64,000 bases of DNA from Alteromonadaceae bacterium (lineage in GTDB: Bacteria > Pseudomonadota > Gammaproteobacteria > Enterobacterales > Alteromonadaceae): contig JALUXV010000530.1 of assembly GCA_027013165.1 (NCBI GenBank), forward strand, positions 1 to 64,000, read 5' to 3'. The notes beneath the pieces were generated by a model. It ran no database searches. It was not told the DNA's origin and was given only the letters and a program-made list of their open reading frames with translations. A program made the translations under genes and the position numbers. This document shows positions 42,055 to 52,346 of this stretch, piece by piece (the first letter of the stretch is position 1; each line of letters starts with the position of its first letter).

Positions 42055-43197
42055 ATGTCCGCGATAAATTCCATCGATTTAAACCAGTTGTCCAACGATA
42101 TCAAGGCTTGGGGCCGTGCGCTAGGCTTTCAGCACGTTGGAATTAGTGATATTGACTTATCGCAACACGAACCGCATTTAATGCAATGGTTAGAAAATGG
42201 CTATCACGGCGCTATGGACTACATGGAAGCTCATGGGCTGAAACGAGCGCGCCCCGCGGAGTTGGTGCCCGGCACACTGCGGGTGATCAGTGTAAGAATG
42301 GATTACCTTCCGCCCGACGCATCTTTTGCTAAACACTTAAAAGACCCCAATATAGGCTACATTAGCCGCTACGCATTGGGGCGAGACTACCACAAAGTCA
42401 TCCGCAAAAAGCTCAAGCAGCTCGGTGAGAAAATATCTGCGCAGTTAGAAGGAACGGCTTACCGCCCTTTTGTCGACTCAGCCCCAGTACTGGAGCACGC
42501 CATTGCGGAAAAGGCGGGAATAGGCTGGACAGGTAAACACACGCTGACTTTAAGTAAAGAAGCCGGTTCATGGTTCTTCTTAGGAGAACTCTTTATTAAC
42601 TTACCCCTTCCCACAGATTCGCCGGTTGAAGCAGAATGTGGAAGCTGCACTGCATGTATTACCATTTGCCCCACTGACGCTATCGTTGCACCTTACCAAG
42701 TAGATGCGAAACGCTGCGTTTCTTACTTAACCATAGAACACGACGGTGAGATACCCGAAGAATTGCGTGCACCGATGGGTAATCGTATTTATGGCTGTGA
42801 CGACTGCCAGTTAATTTGCCCGTGGAATCGCTACAGTACAGTAACTACCGAGCCTGACTTTCATCCCAGAGAAAAGCTTCACGGACAATCACTACTCACA
42901 TTATTTGCTTGGACTGAAGACGAATTTCTGAAATATACCGAAGGATCAGCAATTAGACGCATTGGTTATGCTAAGTGGAAGCGCAATATCGCAATTGCGC
43001 TAGGAAACAGCCCCTATTCATCAATAACTTTAAATACGTTAGCCGAATCGCTGGGAAGTGTGGACGATAACGTCGATGTACACATCAAGTGGGCCGTAGA
43101 ACAGCAAATGAGAAAATCCCAAACGAACCAATCAGAAAACCGCAAACATCAGCGGCTGGTGCGTACGATTGAAAAAGGGCTTCCCCGAGACGCATAA
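42055..43197 (+). CDS. queG: tRNA epoxyqueuosine(34) reductase
   Basis: ISRYALGRDYHKVIRKKLKQL; ferredoxin cysteines CGSCTACITICPT and CDDCQLICPWN. Confidence 0.96.
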   Translation: MSAINSIDLNQLSNDIKAWGRALGFQHVGISDIDLSQHEPHLMQWLENGYHGAMDYMEAHGLKRARPAELVPGTLRVISVRMDYLPPDASFAKHLKDPNIGYISRYALGRDYHKVIRKKLKQLGEKISAQLEGTAYRPFVDSAPVLEHAIAEKAGIGWTGKHTLTLSKEAGSWFFLGELFINLPLPTDSPVEAECGSCTACITICPTDAIVAPYQVDAKRCVSYLTIEHDGEIPEELRAPMGNRIYGCDDCQLICPWNRYSTVTTEPDFHPREKLHGQSLLTLFAWTEDEFLKYTEGSAIRRIGYAKWKRNIAIALGNSPYSSITLNTLAESLGSVDDNVDVHIKWAVEQQMRKSQTNQSENRKHQRLVRTIEKGLPRDA

Positions 43198-43242
43198 AGT
43201 CAACGAAGGCAATGACCGTTGAATACCATTGCCTTTGGGTGA

Positions 43243-44337
43243 TTATTTTGCGTGATAAGGCTTACTGAGTTCGTGAACTGCGTTTACGAATACACCAGCG
43301 TTTTCTGGCGGTACGTCTAAATGAATACCGTGGCCCAAATTAAATACATGACCTGTACCTTCACCAAAACCTTCAAGAATGGTACTCACTTCTTGTCGAA
43401 TACGAGAAGCTGGCGCATAAAGCATTGATGGATCCATATTCCCTTGTAGCGCCACTTTATCACCTACACGAGCTTTCGCACCGGCAATGTCGATAGTCCA
43501 ATCTAGGCCAACGGCATCACAACCTGTAGCAGCTATAGCTTCTAGCCACATTCCACCGTTTTTGGTGAACAAAGTCACAGGTACTTTTCGACCATCGGCT
43601 TCACGGGTCAATCCGTTGACAATTCGTTCCATATATTGCAACGAAAACTCTTTGTAATCTCGTGGTGATAATACGCCGCCCCAAGTATCAAACACCATGA
43701 CAGATTGGGCGCCCGCCGCAATTTGGGCATTGAGATAACTCGTCACAGAATCAGCTAATTTTGCCAAAAGTGCGTGAAGCGTTGCAGGTTCAGCAAATGC
43801 CATTTTCTTAATTTTGGTAAAAGCTTTGCTCGAACCACCCTCAACCATGTAAGTAGCCAGTGTCCAAGGGCTACCTGAGAATCCGATAAGGGGTACTTCA
43901 CCTTTCAATTCACGACGAATAGTACGCACGGCATTCATTACATATTGCAACTCGCCTTCTGGGTCAGGAATGCCAATTTTATCTACGTCGGCTTTACAAG
44001 TAATCGGCGATTTAAAACGCGGGCCTTCTCCGGTTTCGAAGTATAAGCCCAATCCCATAGCATCTGGGATCGTTAGGATATCGGAGAATAAAATTGCCGC
44101 ATCTAATGGGAATCGACGTAGAGGTTGTAATGTTACTTCACATGCTAATTCAGCATTTTTGCACAACGACATAAAATCACCGGCTTCTGCACGGGTTGCT
44201 TTGTACTCAGGAAGATAACGACCGGCTTGGCGCATCATCCACACAGGAGTAGCGTCTACCGGCTGCTTGAGCAGCGCGCGAAGATAGCGATCATTTTTCA
44301 ATTCTGGCTTTGCAACACTAGAAGCGCTTTGTGACAT
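43243..44337 (-). CDS. hemE: Uroporphyrinogen decarboxylase
   Basis: [49 protein letters not shown]. Confidence 0.98.
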   Translation of the reverse strand: MSQSASSVAKPELKNDRYLRALLKQPVDATPVWMMRQAGRYLPEYKATRAEAGDFMSLCKNAELACEVTLQPLRRFPLDAAILFSDILTIPDAMGLGLYFETGEGPRFKSPITCKADVDKIGIPDPEGELQYVMNAVRTIRRELKGEVPLIGFSGSPWTLATYMVEGGSSKAFTKIKKMAFAEPATLHALLAKLADSVTSYLNAQIAAGAQSVMVFDTWGGVLSPRDYKEFSLQYMERIVNGLTREADGRKVPVTLFTKNGGMWLEAIAATGCDAVGLDWTIDIAGAKARVGDKVALQGNMDPSMLYAPASRIRQEVSTILEGFGEGTGHVFNLGHGIHLDVPPENAGVFVNAVHELSKPYHAK

Positions 44338-44480
44338 GGGTTCACCTAAAACTATTCGATGCTAAAAAACCGCCGAAGTATATCAGCTATCCAAACGCCT
44401 GTATTAAAAACCTAGTGAAAAATTGTGCTTTTAAGCAATGATTACTTGCTAAAGATCAAGTTATTCTTCTAAGAGTTCAA

Positions 44481-45347
44481 TCAGGAACCACTTGAAGATT
44501 TTTCTCGAATCAATGAGATAGTTTTTTCAATAAGTTGACCAGCAATAGAAAGCTTAGGCGGAATAATAGGTAGATCGTCAATATCGAACCACTGGGCATC
44601 GTCTATCTCGTTTTCTTGGCAACGGATATCTCCACCTGCATATTCTGCGATAAAGCCCACCATTAGTGAGTGGGGAAACGGCCATGGCTGACTATCAAAA
44701 TACTGAATATTTTTCACTTTCACGCCGACCTCTTCGAAAACTTCTCTGTGGGTCGCTTGCACAAGACTCTCACCACTTTCCACAAAGCCTGCAAGGGTCG
44801 AATACATGTTGGTCTCTCTGTGCCGTGTTCCTTTTGCCAACAAAATGCGTTCGTTGTCGTGAATAGCAACAATGATACAAGGGGAAACTCTTGGATAGCT
44901 TCGGTGATTGCACTGATGACAGTGTACGGCCATTTCCCATGTCACCAGCTCGGTTTTCGCCCCACACTGGCCACAAAATCTGTGGGTACGCAAAAAGTGA
45001 ATATATTGCCAAGCTCGCCCTATCACTGAAAAACCTATGTCTTGGTGAGCCATAAGTAATGCCCTCAGTGAAAGGGTAGTCCATCCTTCTGAGGTTACAG
45101 CTTCACTACCCAAATCAACAACAAATACTTGCTCGTTGTTCTCAGCAGATTCTGACAGCGGGGGCAACTCATGAATATCGTCTTGGTATTCTGATAAAAA
45201 TGTCATCTCACTGACATCTGCGTTGGGCAAGCTCGACTCGTTTTCTCTGACAACTACGCTCCCTTTGCTGAAAATAATCCATAGTGCACTATTATTTTCT
45301 ATTTGAGCGCGGGTTTTTCTTATCATCATAAAGAGGCTCGACTCCAA
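44481..45347 (-). CDS. nudC: NAD+ diphosphatase / NADH pyrophosphatase
   Basis: Zn-ribbon CGQCG...CHQCNHRSYPRVSPCIIV; Nudix box GFVESGESLVQATHREVFEEVG. Confidence 0.94.
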   Translation of the reverse strand: MESSLFMMIRKTRAQIENNSALWIIFSKGSVVVRENESSLPNADVSEMTFLSEYQDDIHELPPLSESAENNEQVFVVDLGSEAVTSEGWTTLSLRALLMAHQDIGFSVIGRAWQYIHFLRTHRFCGQCGAKTELVTWEMAVHCHQCNHRSYPRVSPCIIVAIHDNERILLAKGTRHRETNMYSTLAGFVESGESLVQATHREVFEEVGVKVKNIQYFDSQPWPFPHSLMVGFIAEYAGGDIRCQENEIDDAQWFDIDDLPIIPPKLSIAGQLIEKTISLIREKSSSGS

Positions 45348-45474
45348 AATGGGTAATTACGTAAAGATAACACAATAAATAACTTAACCTTCTTCGTTTG
45401 TTAATTTGTGTACAGTTACTAGGGTGTTATACTAGCGTAAACATAGCGTTTATTTGGTTTAAAAGGGCCGAAGC

Positions 45475-45936
45475 ATGTTAGAACAGTTAGATAAAGTAAA
45501 AGCTCTATGGGGCGGTAAAAGTCAAACTGTTGATAATTGGCTTCAATCACGGAAGCGCTTACTGGTATCATATTGCCAACTTGCAGGTATGAACACTGGC
45601 GAACATGTGTTACCCAGTGCTAGCGCCATCGAGACGTTCTGCGAGCAGTTAATGGACTATGTATCTACAGGTCACTTTGAGGTGTTCGACATGTTGGTAC
45701 CCAACAATACGGCCATGCAGGACAAGGCAACAAGTCTCTATCCAAAATTAGCGCAAACCACAGACGCAGCATTAAAATTTAACGATAATTTCGCCGATGC
45801 CTTTTCTGTAAAACAAGCAAATGCATTTGATGAATCTTTATCAACCCTTGGCGAAGCTCTCGAACTGCGTTTTGCCATGGAAGACGAGCTTATTGCATAT
45901 ATGTTTTCCAATGCAATGGATAGCGAGCGCACATAG
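45475..45936 (+). CDS. rsd: Anti-sigma-70 factor Rsd/AlgQ family
   Basis: MLEQLDKVKALWGGKSQTVDNWLQSRKRLLVSYCQLAG...FCEQLMDYVSTGHFEVFD; next to nudC/hemE. Confidence 0.88.
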   Translation: MLEQLDKVKALWGGKSQTVDNWLQSRKRLLVSYCQLAGMNTGEHVLPSASAIETFCEQLMDYVSTGHFEVFDMLVPNNTAMQDKATSLYPKLAQTTDAALKFNDNFADAFSVKQANAFDESLSTLGEALELRFAMEDELIAYMFSNAMDSERT

Positions 45937-45986
45937 CGCAAGTTTAACTTCTACAGGACACCTTGCAGTAACCATGGTAGTAATAA

Positions 45987-46460
45987 ATGAATAGTTCAAT
46001 CTTAATACAAAAAGCACGCACTTATTGTGAGCAACGGGGCGCTAGATTTACCCCCTTACGTGCCAAGGTTTACGAAATACTAGTAGAGAAACATGGTCCT
46101 ATGGGGGCCTATGAGATGCTAGACGCGCTAAAGGAAACCGAATCTAGTGCGAAACCGGCAACCGTATACCGTGCTTTAGACTTTTTATTAGATTTTGGAT
46201 TGATACACCGACTTGAGTCTACTAACGCATTTGTCGCTTGTTATCATTTTGGCTGCCACCATCCGGTACAATTTCTGATTTGTGACAGTTGTGGCGACGT
46301 CGCTGAAATTCAGTCAGAAGGATTAAAAGAAACATTGGACAGCCAAGCCCAAGCCAACGGCTTTAAAGTAATAAAGCAAACTATCGAAGCCCATGGGTTG
46401 TGCTCAGAGTGTCAAGTGGCCGAGGTAACCTCTTCCAAGGAGCACGTAAATGAATGCTGA
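45987..46460 (+). CDS. zur: Zinc-uptake transcriptional repressor Zur (Fur family)
   Basis: ARTYCEQRGARFTPLRAKVYEILVEKHGPMGAYEMLDAL...PATVYRALDFLLDFGLIHRLES...CDSCGDV; distal C.EC. Confidence 0.88.
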   Translation: MNSSILIQKARTYCEQRGARFTPLRAKVYEILVEKHGPMGAYEMLDALKETESSAKPATVYRALDFLLDFGLIHRLESTNAFVACYHFGCHHPVQFLICDSCGDVAEIQSEGLKETLDSQAQANGFKVIKQTIEAHGLCSECQVAEVTSSKEHVNEC

Positions 46461-46914
46461 GTTTGTAAACCCTTTTATAACGGGTTTTCTCAATGTAATG
46501 GAAACTATGGCACAAACAAAACTTACCCCAGGTAAGCCAAAACGTAAGCAAGACGATATGGCTAAAGGGGATGTATCAGGGTTGATAGGCATGGTGGGCC
46601 CAGAGGTTAAGGGATCTATGTCGATAACCTTTGATGAATCGTTAGCGTTGACAATCATGGAGCGAATGGTTGGTGAGCGACCGAGTAAACTCGACGCTGA
46701 AGTGGGTGATATGGTAGGCGAAGTAACTAATATGATTTGCGGTGGTGCTAAAAGAGACCTTGCAGATAAAGGGTTTGAATTTGCCATGGCCACCCCCGTT
46801 GTTGTTTCAGGGAAGGATCACTCAATTAGTCATCAGGTGGATGGCGCAAAAATTATCCTTCCTTTCCTATGCGATGACGGACTTGCGCATCTGGAAATTT
46901 GTTTTGACAAGTAG
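46450..46914 (+). CDS. CheX-family chemotaxis phosphatase-like protein
   Basis: [30 protein letters not shown]...[22 protein letters not shown]...[17 protein letters not shown]. Confidence 0.85.
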   Translation: MNAEFVNPFITGFLNVMETMAQTKLTPGKPKRKQDDMAKGDVSGLIGMVGPEVKGSMSITFDESLALTIMERMVGERPSKLDAEVGDMVGEVTNMICGGAKRDLADKGFEFAMATPVVVSGKDHSISHQVDGAKIILPFLCDDGLAHLEICFDK

Positions 46915-47344
46915 CGTTTGGTTTTCGGAAACCATTACAATACCGGCAAAACCAAGAGGTTTTCATCTAATAACTCAACAAATCGTTGAAGCATTGCCTC
47001 AATTGCGAGATATTGAGGTAGGTTTAATGCATCTGTGTTTGCAACATACCAGTGCAAGCCTTACTATCAACGAGAATGCGGATCCAACGGTACGTAAAGA
47101 CATGGAAGCCTTCTTTAATTATAGCGTCAAAGAAGATTTACCTTTTTATCGACATATTTATGAAGGCAGTGACGATATGCCTGCCCATATAAAGTCGAGT
47201 ATACTAGGCTGCCAAGTGACCCTTCCCATTCAGCAAGGTAAGATTCAACTTGGTACGTGGCAGGGCATCATGCTAGGAGAACATCGTGATCACGGTGGCT
47301 CCCGCAGGATTATAGCTACATTACACGGTCAAGTAGCAGTATGA
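46904..47344 (+). CDS. YjbQ/UPF0047 family protein (secondary thiamine-phosphate synthase-like); likely TTG start
   Basis: [28 protein letters not shown]...[29 protein letters not shown]...[20 protein letters not shown]. Confidence 0.9.
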   Translation: MTSSVWFSETITIPAKPRGFHLITQQIVEALPQLRDIEVGLMHLCLQHTSASLTINENADPTVRKDMEAFFNYSVKEDLPFYRHIYEGSDDMPAHIKSSILGCQVTLPIQQGKIQLGTWQGIMLGEHRDHGGSRRIIATLHGQVAV

Positions 47345-47439
47345 TCACACCAATAATAGCTACAAGCCATGAGTAAGCTCAAAGCAGTGAGCAACTTAAA
47401 ACATTATGTGACACTTCATCACTCAACATTAAACAGGAT

Positions 47440-48564
47440 GTGACTATGAAAAAACACTTTACAATGGCTGCATTGACTGCCGCTATGTTATCGACCACAG
47501 CTTTTGCGCAAGAAGAACCGCCTTACTCAAGCTGGCTTGGTGTATCTGGAATGTATTACAAAGCTTCCGGCCTTCACACTATTGATGGTACGACAACAGG
47601 TACCTCTTTCGACGATGGGAAGGGAATTACCGCTGAGTACGGTTTTCGTTTTACTCAGTCTTGGGCAGTACGCGCTGAATTTACGCATCTAGAACTTGAC
47701 CTATTTCAAAACGCTGGTGAAGATGACGGTGAGATGACTGGTGTCGATCTTGTGTACTTCCTCCCAGAAGACAAATACTATCTGTTTGGTGGTGTACGTC
47801 GTCAATCAGTTGGCGACTCAACCACTTTTGTAGATTTGGGTATTGGTAAACATTGGCAGCCAGTTGAAAACCTAATGGTTCTTACTGAGATTGCTACCTA
47901 TCGTGATTTAGACTTCGACTTTAGTGATGTTAGCGTTAAGATTGGCCTTGTTGTTCCTTTTGGTGAAACGTCTTCAAGTGCGCCAGTAGCAACTGCCTAT
48001 GACACTGACAACGATGGCGTCATTGACCGCTTAGACCAGTGCCCTATGACACCTGCGGGTGTTGCTGTTGATTCAGTAGGCTGTCAAGTAATGGCTGACG
48101 ACGACAACGATGGTGTTAGCAATGATATGGACCAGTGTCCAGATTCACCGGCTGACGTTAAAGTTGACGAAAAGGGCTGTACCGTCTTTGGCAACGAAAC
48201 AGTAAACATTACGCTTCGCGTATTGTTTGATAACGACAGCGCTGAAGTAAAACAGCCTCGCGATCCAGAAATTGTTGAATTCGCTGAATTTATGACTCAG
48301 TACGCTGACACAACTGCTGTAGTAGAAGGTCATACATCTGCACCTGGTTCTGCAACATACAACCTCAAGTTGTCTGAAGAACGCGCCGAAGCCTTCAAAG
48401 CCGTATTAGTTGACATGTATGGTATTGACGCAGTTCGTATCGATACTGTTGGATACGGTGAAACTCAGTTACTAGACCCTGCAAATACAGCGGATGCACA
48501 TATGGTTAACCGCCGAATCTCTGTAACGGTTGAGCAAACTGTTCAAGTACCAGAGAAAAAGTAA
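47440..48564 (+). CDS. OmpA family protein (beta-barrel, thrombospondin type-3-like repeats, OmpA C-terminal domain)
   Basis: DTDNDGVIDRLDQCPMTPAG / DDDNDGVSNDMDQCPDSPAD; VEGHTSAPGSATYNLKLSEERAEAFKAVL. Confidence 0.92.
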   Translation: MTMKKHFTMAALTAAMLSTTAFAQEEPPYSSWLGVSGMYYKASGLHTIDGTTTGTSFDDGKGITAEYGFRFTQSWAVRAEFTHLELDLFQNAGEDDGEMTGVDLVYFLPEDKYYLFGGVRRQSVGDSTTFVDLGIGKHWQPVENLMVLTEIATYRDLDFDFSDVSVKIGLVVPFGETSSSAPVATAYDTDNDGVIDRLDQCPMTPAGVAVDSVGCQVMADDDNDGVSNDMDQCPDSPADVKVDEKGCTVFGNETVNITLRVLFDNDSAEVKQPRDPEIVEFAEFMTQYADTTAVVEGHTSAPGSATYNLKLSEERAEAFKAVLVDMYGIDAVRIDTVGYGETQLLDPANTADAHMVNRRISVTVEQTVQVPEKK

Positions 48565-48592
48565 CCGCTCAGGAATTACGATTTACGATAGA

Positions 48593-48617
48593 AAAAGGCG
48601 CCTGATGGCGCCTTTTT
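48593..48617. terminator. Terminator between convergent ompA-like gene and dnaB
   Basis: AAAAAGGCGCCTGATGGCGCCTTTTTT. Confidence 0.85.
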
Positions 48618-50014
48618 TAATAGTCGTCCGAGACCGCAGGCCCAGCATAGTTATCAAAACGAGAGAACTGCCCCTGGAAGGTTAAGCGAGAGGTTCCAAT
48701 AGGTCCGTTACGCTGCTTACCAATAATTATTTCAGCCACGCCTTTGTCTTCGCTGTTTTCGTGATAAACCTCATCACGGTAGATAAACATAATCAAATCG
48801 GCATCTTGCTCAATAGAGCCAGATTCACGTAAGTCTGAGTTTACTGGTCGCTTATCGGCCCGTTGCTCCAAACTACGGTTGAGCTGAGAAAGCGCCACAA
48901 CAGGTACCTCTAACTCTTTGGCTAAGGCTTTTAACGAGCGAGAAATTTCAGCAATCTCTAGAGTACGGTTATCACTGAGAGAGGGCACGCGCATGAGCTG
49001 CAAATAGTCCACCATGATCAGGCTTATGCCACCACGCTCTCTGGCAAGTTTACGGGCTCGGCTTCTTACGTCCATAGGTGTTAACCCTGACGAGTCATCA
49101 ACAAAGAGAGAATCTTTGTCTTTAAGCATGGCCATGGTGTTTGAAATTCTTGCCCAATCTTCATCATCAAGCTGCGCAGTACGGATTTTTGTTTGGTCTA
49201 CGCGACTGAGCGATGCGAGCATACGCATCATGATTTGTTCCGATGGCATCTCAAGGCTAAATACCAGTACAGGTTTGTCTTCTGCCATCATGGCGTTCTC
49301 GACCAGGTTCATGGCAAAGGTCGTTTTACCCATGGAAGGACGGGCTGCGACAATAATTAAATCTGAAGGTTGAAGGCCGCTGGTTTTTTTATCAAGGTCA
49401 GTAAATCCGGTAGTCACCCCTGTGACTTCTTTGTTAGTTTTTAATAGAATCTCAAGGCGATCTATTGTTTTACCTAACACAGATTCAACGTTTTTAGGGC
49501 CTTCGTTTTCACCGGTTCGTCGTTCGGCAATTTCGAAAACCTTGCTTTCTGCCAAATCCAGAATATCAGCGCTATCGCGGCCCTCTGGATTGTAGCCTAC
49601 TTCTGCAATATCGTGAGCTACACCGATAAGCTCTCGGGTAATTGCCCGTTCACTGATTATCTTTGCATAAGATACAACGTTTGCAGAGCTAGGAGTATTT
49701 TTAGCAAGTTCACCTAAATAAGCAAAACCACCTGCATCTTCAAGCTCATCATGTTTTTCAAGCTCTTCAGATACGGTAATAAGGTCAACGGGCTGACTAT
49801 TGTTCAACAAACGCAGAATCGCGCGATATATTATCTGGTGAGAACGATTGTAAAAGTCACTGTCTGTCACTTGCTCAGCGACTTTATCCCATGTGTCGGG
49901 GTCTATGAGCATGCTCCCAAGCACAGACTGCTCTGCCTCTATACTATGAGGAGGTATTTTGAGCTTCTCTACCTTATTGTCGCCTTGAGGAGGAGATACC
50001 GACGCCACTAACAA
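48617..50014 (-). CDS. dnaB: Replicative DNA helicase
   Basis: PHSIEAEQSVLGSMLIDPDTWDKVAEQVTDSDFYNRSHQIIYRAI...ARPSMGKTTFAMNLVENAM. Confidence 0.97.
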   Translation of the reverse strand: MLVASVSPPQGDNKVEKLKIPPHSIEAEQSVLGSMLIDPDTWDKVAEQVTDSDFYNRSHQIIYRAILRLLNNSQPVDLITVSEELEKHDELEDAGGFAYLGELAKNTPSSANVVSYAKIISERAITRELIGVAHDIAEVGYNPEGRDSADILDLAESKVFEIAERRTGENEGPKNVESVLGKTIDRLEILLKTNKEVTGVTTGFTDLDKKTSGLQPSDLIIVAARPSMGKTTFAMNLVENAMMAEDKPVLVFSLEMPSEQIMMRMLASLSRVDQTKIRTAQLDDEDWARISNTMAMLKDKDSLFVDDSSGLTPMDVRSRARKLARERGGISLIMVDYLQLMRVPSLSDNRTLEIAEISRSLKALAKELEVPVVALSQLNRSLEQRADKRPVNSDLRESGSIEQDADLIMFIYRDEVYHENSEDKGVAEIIIGKQRNGPIGTSRLTFQGQFSRFDNYAGPAVSDDY

Positions 50015-50114
50015 TCACCCGTATAATTAAACTAATCCCACATTATGCGCTTTTGCTTTGTACAGAACAATCTAAACAACGGAATTGATGGAAATAAGCG
50101 TTAGAAAAATCCAT

Positions 50115-50156
50115 AAAAAAGGCAGCGAAACCATTCTTGCGCTGCCTTTTTGGAAA
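50115..50156 (-). terminator. Intrinsic terminator of the DUF4097 operon
   Basis: AAAAAAGGCAGCGaaaccattcttGCGCTGCCTTTTT. Confidence 0.7.
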
Positions 50157-50167
50157 GTACTGTAAGG

Positions 50168-51148
50168 CTACTTAGTGTCTAGTGATACTCTGCCATTTAC
50201 CGTTGAAATATCAACATTCGCATCGCCTGAGCCATGTACAAACTCTAACCAACGACGAGGGCCATACTTAGCTTTTTGCATCTTGTCACTGGTAATATCG
50301 TTTGAAATATTACCACCGGCATGGGCTTGTACGTCAAAGCGGGCTGATACGTCAGATTGGAAAGTTAAGTTAATACTGCCTCCCACTGAGCTTGCATATA
50401 CCTCACCGTCTTTATTCAAGGTCATCTCTGCCGACAAGCGCCCATTCACAGTGTTGACTTCCAACATATCAATTTCGGCAAGAATTAACTCTATACGCCC
50501 ATTCACCGTTTCCACTTTTATACGAGGGCTAGTTGTACTCACTGAAATACTGCCGTTTACCGACTCAATAGAGGTATGCTGATCGCCAAAGTGACTACCG
50601 GAAATACTGCCGTTAACGGTTTCAACCGCCAATCGTCCTGTGATATTTTTAAGACTTATATCGCCGTTCACTGCATCAGCTTCAACTGCCGTGTCGACAT
50701 TTTCAATATCAACATCGCCATTAACCACTTCGACGCTTACACCTTTTTTAATATCTTCGATACGAACATCGGCATTAATCGAATCGTAGTCTACATAACT
50801 ATTGAAAGGTACGTATATTAATAACTCATCACCATCGGTTTGATGACTTCCCCACCGCCTATCGCTACGCTCAACTTCCACGTGAATCAGAATAACATTA
50901 CCTTGCTTCTCAAAAATAAATTCTTCGGTGTTGTCACCTAGGGTGCCTGTTACCCTCACCTCTGACTTATCCCAACCTCTGATTTCTGCTTGACCATTGA
51001 TATGTTCAATATCCACTCTTGGGCTATCACCAGTTTCAATCGTACGGTCTACTGCTTCCCCGGCAAAAGCTGCACATGGTATTGCAATCAGAGTTGCCGC
51101 CGACACTGATAAAGCGTACTTTTTCAAAAAACGGGTAAAATTGTTCAT
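50168..51148 (-). CDS. DUF4097 family beta-strand repeat protein
   Basis: Signal peptide; repeated D/E-x-VNG motifs (VEVVNGDVDIENV, ADAVNGDISLKNI, VETVNGSISGS, VNGRIELIL, VNGRLSAEM). Confidence 0.85.
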   Translation of the reverse strand: MNNFTRFLKKYALSVSAATLIAIPCAAFAGEAVDRTIETGDSPRVDIEHINGQAEIRGWDKSEVRVTGTLGDNTEEFIFEKQGNVILIHVEVERSDRRWGSHQTDGDELLIYVPFNSYVDYDSINADVRIEDIKKGVSVEVVNGDVDIENVDTAVEADAVNGDISLKNITGRLAVETVNGSISGSHFGDQHTSIESVNGSISVSTTSPRIKVETVNGRIELILAEIDMLEVNTVNGRLSAEMTLNKDGEVYASSVGGSINLTFQSDVSARFDVQAHAGGNISNDITSDKMQKAKYGPRRWLEFVHGSGDANVDISTVNGRVSLDTK

Positions 51149-51159
51149 AGCGTTACTCC

Positions 51160-51672
51160 TTAAATTTGTTGCCACTTGGGCGCATGCACTTGCTCTATTA
51201 AGGCAATTTGCTGGTTATATACTTGTTGCAGCATTTGCAAAAGTGCCGGGTTAGATGGGTCTTCCTTTAACACCAACTTTATGGCTTGTGCCGCGTCTTC
51301 TAATTCTGCTAACTGCTGCTGCCAGTTCTGTGTGACAGCTTCTGAACTTTCATAGCTTGCTAACAAACCAGTTATCTGTTCACTTTGTTGTCTACTCAAG
51401 GACTCTACTAATGCATAGCCTTCAAGTTTTCCCGCTTGAGGTTCTAATACCGAAGGAACGAAAACCCACAATACACTGACCAACACAACACTTGCTGCCA
51501 TGGCAACCCAGTGAAGTTTGGTTGGCTCTTTCGCAGTAGCCTCTGACATTGCAACTTCTTCAGCCGCAATACCGCGTTCAATACCTTTCCACAATGGCTT
51601 TTCTGGCGTTCTTGTTTCCGGTAACGCTTCAATTTTGGCTTGCAGCTTTTGTTCAAAACTATTCATCGTCAT
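51160..51672 (-). CDS. Putative anti-sigma factor, single TM segment (start at MTMNSFEQ)
   Basis: WVAMAASVVLVSVLWVFVPSV TM; immediately downstream of and overlapping the ECF sigma gene. Confidence 0.65.
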   Translation of the reverse strand: MTMNSFEQKLQAKIEALPETRTPEKPLWKGIERGIAAEEVAMSEATAKEPTKLHWVAMAASVVLVSVLWVFVPSVLEPQAGKLEGYALVESLSRQQSEQITGLLASYESSEAVTQNWQQQLAELEDAAQAIKLVLKEDPSNPALLQMLQQVYNQQIALIEQVHAPKWQQI

Positions 51673-52234
51673 AACCCATCCACGTTTTGAGAAGTTGCTT
51701 AGCGCGGTGAAACTGTGCCTTGCTTGACCCAACGGCCATATTCAACATTTCAGCCACTTCTTCATGTCTGTAACCTTCGATGGCGTGCAGTACAAACACC
51801 ATTCGGGCCCGTTCTGGAAGCCTAACTATCAAAGATTCAAGATCTACATCACTTGTCGGTGCTTCGGCTTCGGCATACATAGCCGAAGAGGTTTCAATGT
51901 TCATCATTCGCTGAAACCAGCCCCGCTGTTTACGGATATAAGATATTGTCACATTCGCAGTAACACTGTGTAACCAGGTTGAAAACTGACTCTGTCCTTT
52001 ATAATTTTTCAACTTTGACCACAGCTGAATAAATACTTCTTGTGTAGCATCTTCTGCCAACCCTCTATCTCCAGCCAAGCGGAAACATAACGCGTATACA
52101 CGTCCTATGTGCGCATCGTAAAGCGCCTTGTATGCCGCTTTATCTCCGTCGATTGCAGAAGCTATCAACGCATCTTCACGGGCCTTACTAAAAACGTCAT
52201 TGGCATTGATTACACGTTGTTGGCTAGTTTCCAT
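51659..52234 (-). CDS. ECF-type RNA polymerase sigma factor
   Basis: DKAAYKALYDAHIGRVYALCFRLAGDRGLAEDATQEVFIQLW...YRHEEVAEMLNMAVGSSKAQFHRAKQLLK. Confidence 0.93.
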   Translation of the reverse strand: METSQQRVINANDVFSKAREDALIASAIDGDKAAYKALYDAHIGRVYALCFRLAGDRGLAEDATQEVFIQLWSKLKNYKGQSQFSTWLHSVTANVTISYIRKQRGWFQRMMNIETSSAMYAEAEAPTSDVDLESLIVRLPERARMVFVLHAIEGYRHEEVAEMLNMAVGSSKAQFHRAKQLLKTWMGYDDE

Positions 52235-52346
52235 TGCTCACCAGTTTTAGCAACTTAGTCACCAGTTTATGTGTTACTGTTGAAGAGTTAGTCGTAGCCT
52301 AAGTGATTAAGGTTTAAATCTATATATATTTTTTTGGAAATTTATA

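Noticed and set aside
50168-51148. Repeated VNG units considered as a DNA-level tandem repeat or CRISPR-like array
   Set aside because: Repetition is at the protein level (DUF4097 beta turns); nucleotide units are not identical and have no constant spacers.
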